Positions 33,171-40,800 of a stretch of DNA of 51,957 nt are shown here, piece by piece. Below the pieces are notes generated by a model. That model did no database searches. It was given only the letters and a program-made list of their open reading frames with translations, and was not told the origin of the DNA. Position 1 is the first letter of the stretch, and each line of letters starts with the position of its first letter. The stretch spans positions 1-51,957 of IMG/VR virus record IMGVR_UViG_3300044624_000440, one strand, 5' to 3'. The translations under genes were made by a program, and so were the position numbers. Origin of the DNA: a virus.

Positions 33171-34957
33171 TAGCTTACCCCTGCACCCGAGATGATCGCT
33201 TCGGTCGAACTGTTAAACCAGATCGTAGCCATACCCCGTGCAGCCAGCGTCCGGTTTCCGGTATTAGCCGTGCCTGCTTGGCGGAGCGTAGCCACACCTG
33301 CTGTAATGGTAATGGCCGAAGCGCTATCGTTATAGATCGAGATGGCATCGCCCGCTGCAAAGGTAGAGTTCGGGATCGTGATGCCCGCAGTAGCCGCGAT
33401 GCACCGGCCAACATCTGCGACTACAGCTGTGGTGGTTGTGGTCGAGCGCGGGATATTCCGGAAGCCAATGGTCACACCGTCGATGGTAGCACCGGTCGCC
33501 ACTGAGGTGACGGAACCAGAGAGGGTGAGGTTACCCGATGTGCTGACAGAACCAGAAAGGGTGAGGCCGTTTGTCGAGCCTGTGCCGCCTACACTCGTAA
33601 CCGTACCAAGGTTAGTGGTATAGCCGTTGGGGTTTGTCGCGGGGTATGCACCTAGAGCAGTCAAAGCCAAAGGTGCAGTGGTAGCACCCGTGCCGCCATT
33701 GGCGATGGGTAGGGTGCCTGTCACGTTGGTCGTCAGGTTACAATAAGCAGTAGCGGTAGACCCCGTACCACCATTGGCGATGGGTAGGGCAGTGCCCGAT
33801 AGAGTGACAGCGAAAGTACCCGAGGTAGTGATGCTGGCAGGCGTCACCGACAAGAATGCCGGGACCGTCATGCCGACCGAAGTCACCGTGCCGGTGTTGG
33901 CGGTGTAGCCGCTGGGGTTTGTCGCGGGATAGGCACCTAGAGCAGTCAAAGCCAAAGGTGCGGTAGTAGCCCCTGTGCCGCCATTGGCGATAGGCAGTGT
34001 ACCGGTAACGTTAGTCGTCAAGCTGCAGTAGGCAGTAGCGGTGGACCCAGTGCCGCCATTGGCGATGGGAAGCGTGCCCGAAACCTGCGTGGTAAGGCTG
34101 ACGCCTGACAGAGCGCCGCCAAGAGTTAACGAGCCTGAGGAAGTGACGGTGCCAGTCAGAGTGATGCCGTTGACCGTGCCGGTGCCGCCGACAGAGGTAA
34201 CCGTACCGTTGCCAGTACCCGCTCCGATTGCAGTTCGGAAAGTCGCAGCGTCCAGAGTGCTTACGGTATTGTCAGCATTGATCCGAAGGAACGCAATGGC
34301 TGACGGGTTGGTCAGAGTATATAGGTTACCCCCTGCCGTGGTCGCACCGATAGCAGTCCGGAAAGTCGCGGCGTCCAGAGTGCTGACCGAGTTGTCGGCA
34401 TTGATGCGAGTGAACGCTATGACTGATGGGTTAGCCAGCGTGAAAAAGTTACCGCCTACTGTAGTAGCACCGAGGTTAGTCCGCGCGCCGCCAGCAGTGT
34501 TGGAACCCGTGCCGCCCTGCAAGACAGGGAGTGCAGTGGTCAGTGTGAGCGACGAGAGATGCGTAACCGCGTCGACGACATTCGTACCGTCACCGTATAC
34601 CCACATGGTTCTACCAGCGGGGACCGCTATGCCCGTGCCAGCAGCAGTCTTTACCGTGATCGTGTCGGCGCAGTCGTTCCGCACAATGTAGGGCTTCTCG
34701 ATGCTGGGGACGATGAGGTCGCGGGCACCCCCAGTAGTACCAGTGCAGCGCAAGCGGAGATGGCGCGCAACCTGTGTAGCGTTGGTATTTGTAAGGGTAA
34801 GCGTGACGTTGGCACTGGCGAAAGTGACATTCTCAGAACCGACGATAGCTTCTTCAAGCGCCGTGCCAAGGTTGACGTTAGTGACGTCGCCCCATGTGGT
34901 GGTGTTCTCACCAGTGCCCATAAGCTGGATTTTGATATTACTATATGTGCTTGGCAT
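33170..34957 (-). CDS. Repeat-rich tail fibre protein A
   Basis: The 595-residue protein starts with a conserved fibre head (MPSTYSNIKIQLMGTGENT), then two tandem repeats of 40 residues (about 165-245, each with FRTAIGA), and two copies of a 95-residue block with GTLPIANGGTG and LTALGAYPATNP. The last about 60 residues (LRQAGTANTG, then ISGAGVS) match the end of the giant fibre at 37877-42835. It is Thr/Gly/Ala/Ser rich with no cysteine pair. Such fibres bind host surface receptors. AAGGAA lies before the ATG. Confidence 0.75.
   Translation of the reverse strand: MPSTYSNIKIQLMGTGENTTTWGDVTNVNLGTALEEAIVGSENVTFASANVTLTLTNTNATQVARHLRLRCTGTTGGARDLIVPSIEKPYIVRNDCADTITVKTAAGTGIAVPAGRTMWVYGDGTNVVDAVTHLSSLTLTTALPVLQGGTGSNTAGGARTNLGATTVGGNFFTLANPSVIAFTRINADNSVSTLDAATFRTAIGATTAGGNLYTLTNPSAIAFLRINADNTVSTLDAATFRTAIGAGTGNGTVTSVGGTGTVNGITLTGTVTSSGSLTLGGALSGVSLTTQVSGTLPIANGGTGSTATAYCSLTTNVTGTLPIANGGTGATTAPLALTALGAYPATNPSGYTANTGTVTSVGMTVPAFLSVTPASITTSGTFAVTLSGTALPIANGGTGSTATAYCNLTTNVTGTLPIANGGTGATTAPLALTALGAYPATNPNGYTTNLGTVTSVGGTGSTNGLTLSGSVSTSGNLTLSGSVTSVATGATIDGVTIGFRNIPRSTTTTTAVVADVGRCIAATAGITIPNSTFAAGDAISIYNDSASAITITAGVATLRQAGTANTGNRTLAARGMATIWFNSSTEAIISGAGVS
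33621..34080 (-). repeat. 285-base tandem duplication inside fibre A
   Basis: Sequence starting at 33621 (TAGCCGTTGGGGTTTGTCGC) recurs with few changes from 33906 (TAGCCGCTGGGGTTTGTCGC), a period of 285 bases or 95 codons. Similarity continues for roughly 170 bases. It encodes the repeated fibre block. Confidence 0.75.
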
Positions 34958-34966
34958 CTTCGTTCC

Positions 34967-35584
34967 TTACGTCGGGATTTCCACCCAAACCACTGTATTA
35001 CCGTCTACCACCTGCACCCAGTTCCCAGTCTGAGAGTCATTCACTGCCTGCCAGTTCGGTGTTTGAGCATCGTTAATGGTCGTCCATACCCCACTTTGTG
35101 TGTCATTCACGGGCTGCCAGTTTGGAGTCTGACTATCATCGACGAGACCCCAGACAAGTGGCGTGGCCACAATACCCGCTGCTTGTACACCAACAAGAGT
35201 TACTTTGGAACCACCTACGGCAGTAGCTGTACCGACCGCACCAGTAGCAGACACACCGGTCACGAACACTGTTCTTGGTAGTGATATGGACACCGTGCCT
35301 AGGGCACCGGTAGCTGAGACCCCAGTGAGCGTAGTGTTGGCGCGGCCAGAGACCGTAGCAGTGCCGATGGAGCCGGTAGCCGAGATGCCTGTGGCGGTGG
35401 TGTTTGCCTTAGCGTTGACTGTAACAGTGCCGATGGACCCTGTGGCCGACACACCGATAAGTGTGTTGCTTGAAACAGTGACGGTGCCCACGGCACCGGT
35501 TGCCGAGACGCCAGTAACGGCTACCCCTACAGTAGCGATGCTCCCGGAGAAGGGGGCAGTGGCGAAGGGGACAAACCCAAACAT
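34967..35584 (-). CDS. Virion surface protein with two repeat systems
   Basis: The 205-residue protein contains about six imperfect repeats of roughly 20-22 residues with core TGVSATGAVGTVTV (about 23-140), then five 11-residue repeats of the form VxDxQTxxWxx (about 150-205). The first set should make a beta-stack and the second a tryptophan-spaced stem. There is no enzyme motif. The gene sits just upstream of fibre A and just after the lysis cassette, fitting a fibre or decoration protein. Relatives are common but uncharacterised. Confidence 0.6.
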   Translation of the reverse strand: MFGFVPFATAPFSGSIATVGVAVTGVSATGAVGTVTVSSNTLIGVSATGSIGTVTVNAKANTTATGISATGSIGTATVSGRANTTLTGVSATGALGTVSISLPRTVFVTGVSATGAVGTATAVGGSKVTLVGVQAAGIVATPLVWGLVDDSQTPNWQPVNDTQSGVWTTINDAQTPNWQAVNDSQTGNWVQVVDGNTVVWVEIPT

Positions 35585-35629
35585 GTGTAAGCCCCCCTTT
35601 CTATGTCACGGTTAGCTTATAATATATTA

Positions 35630-35797
35630 TTAGCCGCCAAGGAAGTTCGCACCCGCAGCGGCGATAGCAGCGACGGTACCGAGAACTGCAGCTAGCTTAG
35701 CCTTCTTGCCCAGCTTGGGCTTTTCTGCGTCCATAGGGAGAATCTTGCCAGCTACCCGCTCTACAGCCGCTTTCTTAATGAGTTTCTTCAGGTTCAT
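35630..35797 (-). CDS. Small basic membrane protein after the endolysin
   Basis: An ATG at 35797 with AAGGAGGT just upstream opens 55 codons to a TAA at 35630-35632. The product has a basic amphipathic N-terminus (MNLKKLIKKAAVERVAGK), a second basic stretch and a hydrophobic Ala-rich segment (LAAVLGTVAAIAAAGANFL). It resembles a small one-segment holin, pinholin or structural membrane peptide. Its place directly after the endolysin suggests a lysis role, but this is not proven. Confidence 0.6.
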   Translation of the reverse strand: MNLKKLIKKAAVERVAGKILPMDAEKPKLGKKAKLAAVLGTVAAIAAAGANFLGG

Positions 35798-35806
35798 AAT
35801 ACCTCC

Positions 35807-36418
35807 TTATAACCAAGCAGCGTATTTCTTGGTTTTCAGTTTGCGGTCGTCGAGGCCATGTGTGCCCCCGTTGATCCGCTTCGTCAGCGCGAGGATAGCG
35901 GCGTCATTGACGCCCTGATCGCAGATGCCCCAGAGTTTGTTCCGGTCGAAGAACCATAGCGCGCTCTCAAAGCAGAGTTCACCAGCCACAAGGTCTGGGT
36001 TTGTCATCACGTCGGGGCGGTTCACATAGTTGGCGAAGGCTTGGTAGTTGTCATGTCCGGTGAGTTGAAGGGCACCCCTGCCTCGGAATTTCCACCCGTC
36101 GCCGCTGCTCTCAGGGCCATTGCCCATGCGGTTGGCGTACACGCGGTTTGCGATTTTCATCGGCTGGCGTGCGTAGGCATTGGCCAGAGCGTCAGTCGGG
36201 AAATACTTGCGGAAGATGCCGCGCAGCCCCTTGGCGCTGTAGTTCAGGTTCTCGCTGAACGCCTTGAAGTTGCCCGACTCATGCGCCGTTTGAGCAAAGA
36301 AATGCGCAGCCCGATTAGGTGATAACTTATAGAAAGCCGAAGCCGCCTTAAGTGTTCCCGGACCGAACGCGCCATCTGCGGTTACTCCAATCTTTTGCTG
36401 TAGGTTTACGAGGCTCAT
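35807..36418 (-). CDS. GH19-type endolysin
   Basis: The ATG at 36418 overlaps the upstream stop (ATGA) and gives 203 residues; a TTG at 36436 is less likely. A short peptidoglycan-binding-like start (LQQKIGVTADGAFGPGTLKAA, about 6-26, written here in two parts LQQKIGVT and DGAFGPGTLKAA) leads into a GH19 lysozyme/chitinase-like domain: AQTAHESGNF with E47, SENLNYSAKGL with E56, and GRGALQLTG. The two glutamates fit the GH19 catalytic pair. It hydrolyses cell-wall glycan at lysis after two holin-like genes. It has no signal peptide. Confidence 0.85.
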   Translation of the reverse strand: MSLVNLQQKIGVTADGAFGPGTLKAASAFYKLSPNRAAHFFAQTAHESGNFKAFSENLNYSAKGLRGIFRKYFPTDALANAYARQPMKIANRVYANRMGNGPESSGDGWKFRGRGALQLTGHDNYQAFANYVNRPDVMTNPDLVAGELCFESALWFFDRNKLWGICDQGVNDAAILALTKRINGGTHGLDDRKLKTKKYAAWL

Positions 36419-36930
36419 TTGCCAGCACTCCGCCAATCAGGGAAATCATTTTCGTCGACTACGCCGTCGCCGTTGGCGTCATAGCGCAGGTCGTTGCGGT
36501 ACTTCTCCCACGGCTCCATCTCGTCGTCATCGTCGTCTTCGTCCGACGTGTCGATAAACACGGTACCCTGTGGGTCGTCGTAGGTCTTCAACTTCATATC
36601 GGGCGTCAAATCAAGCGGCGGAGGATCACGCTCCGGCTCAGGTGCGGCGGGTTCCGGTTCAGGCTCTGCCTTGTCACGCGCATTGGCGTTAAGGCTCAGG
36701 CCACCTAAAAGGCCGACGAAGGCACCGATGATCGTCTGGAACGCGGGGTTGACCATGTCGAGGATGGCGGCGCTTTCGACGACGTCGTTCGGCAAGAAAA
36801 GTCCTGCGACAAGAGCCAGCACCACTACAAGGATGACAGCAGACAGCGTTACAATGGCCACGCGGACCACGAACTCGACGGTGTCATTGACGCCCTCTTG
36901 CTTGCTTTCAAAGCCACTAAGAAAACTCAT
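36415..36930 (-). CDS. Holin-like protein with acidic tail and EF-hand-like loop
   Basis: The 171-residue protein has two membrane segments (about 22-46 and 62-80) and a Pro/Glu-rich acidic tail. A DEDDDDDE run at about 130-137 is followed by D151-x-N153-x-D155-G-x-V-D159-x-x-D162, a near-perfect EF-hand/dockerin type calcium-binding loop. It starts at an ATGA overlap with the upstream holin-like gene and overlaps the endolysin start the same way. The membrane part resembles the upstream protein. It may be a holin or a calcium-sensitive regulator of lysis; the tail is unusual for a holin. Confidence 0.6.
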   Translation of the reverse strand: MSFLSGFESKQEGVNDTVEFVVRVAIVTLSAVILVVVLALVAGLFLPNDVVESAAILDMVNPAFQTIIGAFVGLLGGLSLNANARDKAEPEPEPAAPEPERDPPPLDLTPDMKLKTYDDPQGTVFIDTSDEDDDDDEMEPWEKYRNDLRYDANGDGVVDENDFPDWRSAGK

Positions 36931-37211
36931 TGCTTATCCTCTTCCTCTTCCTTCGGTGCGGGCTTGCCATTCATGGGGCCGCTGCCCTGCCCCGCCATCA
37001 ATCCTGCCAATGCGCCGACTATGAATGTAGCAATCGGGTTAATCAGCTTAAAAAACTCTGCGTCATTAGGTGCCTGTCCGTCCATTGGTTGCGACACGAA
37101 AATCAGCGAATACAACACTGTAGCGACAATGAACATGAGTGTGATCGAGAGGACCACGCCCACGATAAATCTCAGCAATTCCTCCGGTGTCCATTCATCT
37201 ACTGGCTTCAT
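36927..37211 (-). CDS. Holin-like protein
   Basis: The 94-residue protein has two hydrophobic segments (about 14-40 and 55-75) with the second in LINPIATFIVGALAGLMAG, and a short charged C-terminal tail ending KEEEEDKQ. Size and topology fit a two-segment holin. It precedes the other holin-like protein and the endolysin in a coupled row. The N-terminus overlaps the lipoprotein gene by 17 bases. It lacks experimental anchors such as a dual start motif. Confidence 0.65.
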   Translation of the reverse strand: MKPVDEWTPEELLRFIVGVVLSITLMFIVATVLYSLIFVSQPMDGQAPNDAEFFKLINPIATFIVGALAGLMAGQGSGPMNGKPAPKEEEEDKQ

Positions 37212-37383
37212 CTGTAGTCTCGTCGGTCGTAACCAGATACTCGGTGCAATAGCCAGACGCTACGCACTTAGGCTTCTGGCATTCGGGCACTTCCCAGTTA
37301 TCTGGGTCTTGGCAATCATAGCGGTAGCGGTCTTGGCAACCAGTAATAGCTACCAAGACCAATAGCAGACTAGCTACCCGCAC
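37195..37383 (-). CDS. Small cysteine-rich lipoprotein
   Basis: The 62-residue product starts at a GTG (no better start in frame) with a lipoprotein signal, LLLVLVAITGC, whose cysteine would be the lipidated residue at position 16. The rest has five cysteines in a YRYDCQDPDNW, PECQKPKC, GYCTE pattern, typical of small phage lipoproteins found in lysis or late regions. It could act as an outer-membrane spanin partner, although it lacks the proline richness of Rz1. Confidence 0.6.
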   Translation of the reverse strand: MRVASLLLVLVAITGCQDRYRYDCQDPDNWEVPECQKPKCVASGYCTEYLVTTDETTDEASR

Positions 37384-37386
37384 GGT

Positions 37387-37548
37387 TTAGTCCTGCTCGA
37401 CCGCAGCTTCTTGTGCTGGTACTTGCGCTTCAGCCTGATGTTTGATTTTGACTACGAGGGGCCACGCACCGCTTGAGGTAGGCAGATTGCCCAATGTCTG
37501 CAGCACAGCGTTGATCTCGTCGACGGTTAGCTTAAGTTCGATTTCCAT
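37387..37548 (-). CDS. Small conserved phage protein
   Basis: ATG at 37548 overlaps the upstream stop by one base (TAATG) and gives 53 residues beginning MEIELKLTVDEINAVLQTL and ending AAVEQD. It is a helical protein of a common small phage family (LQTLGNLP segment) whose function I do not know. The only clear neighbour clue is its place before the lysis cassette. Confidence 0.6.
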   Translation of the reverse strand: MEIELKLTVDEINAVLQTLGNLPTSSGAWPLVVKIKHQAEAQVPAQEAAVEQD

Positions 37549-37877
37549 TATGCACTCCAAGGAAGCGGCGGCGATACCACCGGGGGATCAATCTGGTCGT
37601 TAATCTGCTGGGCCACATTGGCTTCATAGGCATCGACCTGTTCAGTGCCCATAGCATCTTGCACCCACCCAAGGACCTGCGCTTCGGTCAGATCGGCATA
37701 GGGTGTGAACGGCGCGTCGGGGTCGAGACCCACAGCCTGAGTACCGTAGACATAACCGGTGAACCCGGCTTCGCTGCCAGTCAGCGTCCAGTGGACGTTG
37801 AAGACCACATCGGTCTCGCCATCTTCTTCGGGGTATGCGTCCATCTGCACGACGGCCCAAGTGTTGGTAATAGCCAT
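37548..37877 (-). CDS. DUF7936-like conserved phage protein
   Basis: The ATG at 37877 overlaps the fibre stop by one base (TAATG), with GGAG upstream, giving 109 residues. The pattern MAITNTWAVVQMDAYPEEDG, DVVFNVHWTLT, PYADLTEAQVLGWVQDAMG and a PPLPWSA end is the one I recall for DUF7936, frequent next to fibre or lysis genes in many phages. The function is unknown; it may be a virion or chaperone protein. It precedes the 53-residue protein with a one-base overlap. Confidence 0.7.
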   Translation of the reverse strand: MAITNTWAVVQMDAYPEEDGETDVVFNVHWTLTGSEAGFTGYVYGTQAVGLDPDAPFTPYADLTEAQVLGWVQDAMGTEQVDAYEANVAQQINDQIDPPVVSPPLPWSA

Positions 37878-40800
37878 TAACTTACTCCTGCTCCGGAAAT
37901 GACCCACACAGTCGACGTCACTTTGAGGACTGTGGCTACACCATATTGAGCCAAGGTGCGGCTCCCGGTATTAGCTGTCCCCGCCTGACGCAGTGTGTCG
38001 GTCGTGATACTTATAGTCTGATTGCTACCGCTGTTGTTAAAGATTGTAACTGCCGAGCCGATGGGGAATGCGACCGAGCCATTAGCAGGGATGACCACAC
38101 CACCAGTCGTGATGCTGATATGCTTACCCATGTCGGACAGAGCCAGTGTGTATGCAGCAGTCTGGCTGTTCTGCGGTAGACCCTTATAACCGACAGCGTC
38201 GGCCAAGTTCGAAGATGTAATGCCGCCTGTGGAGGTGATGCGGAAGTTCTCTACACCCGCCGCGCCAAAGGCAAGCTGGCTGCCGCCAAACTGGGCGATG
38301 ATCGAGGTAAGGCCCGCTGTAGTGACAGGGTCAATAGCAACAGCAGTGGAGTTGGTTGCGTCGCTAATCCGCGTTATCCCTGCGGCGTGTAGGCGCGAGG
38401 CGGGGGAAGTTGTGCCAATCCCAACGTCGCCGTTGGGATATTTTATCGTCAGACGCGCAGTGGTACCTGCTTCCAAAATCTGGAAATCATCGCCAACCGC
38501 CGACACGGTGTAGTTATAGTTCGTCGAAGAACATAGTTTTATGAAGCGGTTAGCGCCGTTGGTCGTAGCAATGTTGCCCGCGACGGTCAGCAGCTGGTCA
38601 GCAGTGGTAGTCCCAATAAGCAGTCGGCCCGTGGAGTCCATCCGCATACGCTCGCTAAACGTACCCGAGGCCATATGACCAAACCGGATAGTATCACTTG
38701 TACCCGTAAAAATCTGAAGCCCAGATGAAGCGGGTGTCCCCATGCCGTAATCAGCGGTGTAGCAGTAATAAGAGTTGGTTATTGGTACGTAGGCGTTGCC
38801 GTTTACGTGCAGCCTGTGTGACGGGGAAGTGGTGCCGATACCCGTATTACCCGACGAGTCTATAACCTGCCGTATGGTACCACCTACGGTCACCGAATAC
38901 CCGGCATTGGACACACCGGATATGTATGGGTTTATGTCTACCGCGTTGCCGCCGACATAGTTAGTATTCAGGCGGAAAGCGACCGTACTACCCGCGCTTA
39001 CGTATGTCTCAAGCTGCGCACCGGGAGCAGAAGTATTGATACCGACAGCACCTCCACTGGTCACGCGCATGCGCTCCGCACTGTTGGTGAGGAACTGAAG
39101 GGTGTTAGCCCCAGTCGCATGTAGTACGAGGTTCGTGGCGTTCGCCAACATCAAAAGGCCACTGCTACCATGGATGTAGCCGACTGTGGCCCCCGCCTTA
39201 CTGATATTTAGCAAGCCGCCATTAGTAGCGTTGTTGAGATCGAGTGTGGTGAAGTTGGTGTAGTTAGTAGGCGCGGTAGTCCCGATCCCGACATCGCCCG
39301 CTGCGGTGATGCGCATGCGCTCGACTTCGCCCGAACCACTGGCGTTGGTCTGGAATGCGAGGGTCGATCCTGTGGCGTTATATGAGCCAAGGTTGGTAGC
39401 GCCACCAGTTGAGCGCATGGTGAGCACCGTGGCACCGTCTGCGCTGGACGCAATGTTACCAATTACTGCGAGTTTACCGTAACCAGCCGGTGCGGTAGTT
39501 CCGATCCCAACGTCACCCGCTGCGGTGATACGCATGCGCTCAGTATTGGCGGTCTGGAGCCTGAGTATGGCGCTACCGCCGGTCGCAAAGGTAGCATTGA
39601 TATAGGAACCCGAAGCGTCCGCACCCGAAACAAGCTGGTTAGCTCGGGTAGCGTCAGTTTCATGTAGGGTTAGTGTACCGCCGCTACCGACAGTAGTGCG
39701 GATATTTCCGTTTACGTCCAGCCTACCTGTGGGCGTAGTACCAATCCCAACGTTACCCGAGGCGTCGATGCGCATACGCTCGGTGCCTACCAATGTAGTA
39801 GCAGTCGCAGCGGTGAAGAACTGGATAAGGGTAGCGGAGGTCATCGTCGAGACCCCGCCGCCAACAGTAATAGCATTAGCGCCTGAGCTTGAGGCAGACA
39901 TAGCTATGGTAATAGGAGATTGCGCGTTCGTGTAATGGGCAGCGCCAACCACACCGTATTTGGTGGTCGCATCCGTCGTTACATCTTGCAGGCGAAGCTG
40001 GTCAGCGATAGATGAATTTACTACATGCAGCCGAGCAGCTGGCGCAGTTATACCGATCCCGACGTTGCCGCTGGAATTGATACGCATGCGCTCTACACCG
40101 TTTGTGTAGGAGGTTATAGACCTAGAAGGGTCCGCAAGTGTGCGTACCTCATTCGCATCCCAATATAGGTACCCAGCCCTTGTTGCGTTATTGCGGAACT
40201 CAATGCGTGTATCGGCGGAAGTGTTGCTTTCGAAAATGGCATTTATACCGCCCGCACCCCCGTTGGTATGTAGCCGCGCCGCAGGTGAGGTGGTACCAAT
40301 CCCAAAGCTGCCGCCACTGGTAAACTGAGCAATCTCAGTGCTGGAAGCAGATATACGCAGAGCGGTTCCGTCAAAGCGAAGGCCCGCACCCGCCGGAGCG
40401 CCCGTAACCAGTTCTGCTGCGTTACCAAGGTAGGCCGCGTTTGAACCCGCTTGGTCTATACGGACAAAATTACCGTTTACGTGCAGCCTTGAACTAGGCG
40501 AAGTCGTACCAATCCCAACATCACCTGCGCTGGTGATACGCATACGCTCGGCGTTACTGGTACGTAGCCCCAGAAAGCCACCTCTACGGTTGCCTAGCTC
40601 GACATCCGATAGGTTCATGGCGACAAAGAATTGCTCAGAGTCGTTGGTGGTGTTGATGTTGTATATGCTTATCTGTGAAGTACCGTCCTCCGTGCCATCC
40701 TTCACACGAAGCTCTCCAGTGGGTAGCGAATAAACACCAGTGGAATTTTCAGCGAGAGGAGCGCCGACACTGAGAATACCCGCTGCGTCGATGCGCGCAC

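Noticed and set aside
34041-34691. + strand frame opposite fibre A
   Set aside because: Its repeats mirror those of the fibre on the other strand, and it has no ribosome binding site.
35618-35632. AT-rich palindrome as promoter before the 34967-35584 gene
   Set aside because: ATAATATATTAT is AT-rich but no -35 at proper spacing is seen and it overlaps a stop codon.
37195-37383. Rz1 spanin
   Set aside because: It is a lipoprotein in the lysis region but lacks proline richness and an Rz partner in an overlapping frame, so the specific name is not supported.
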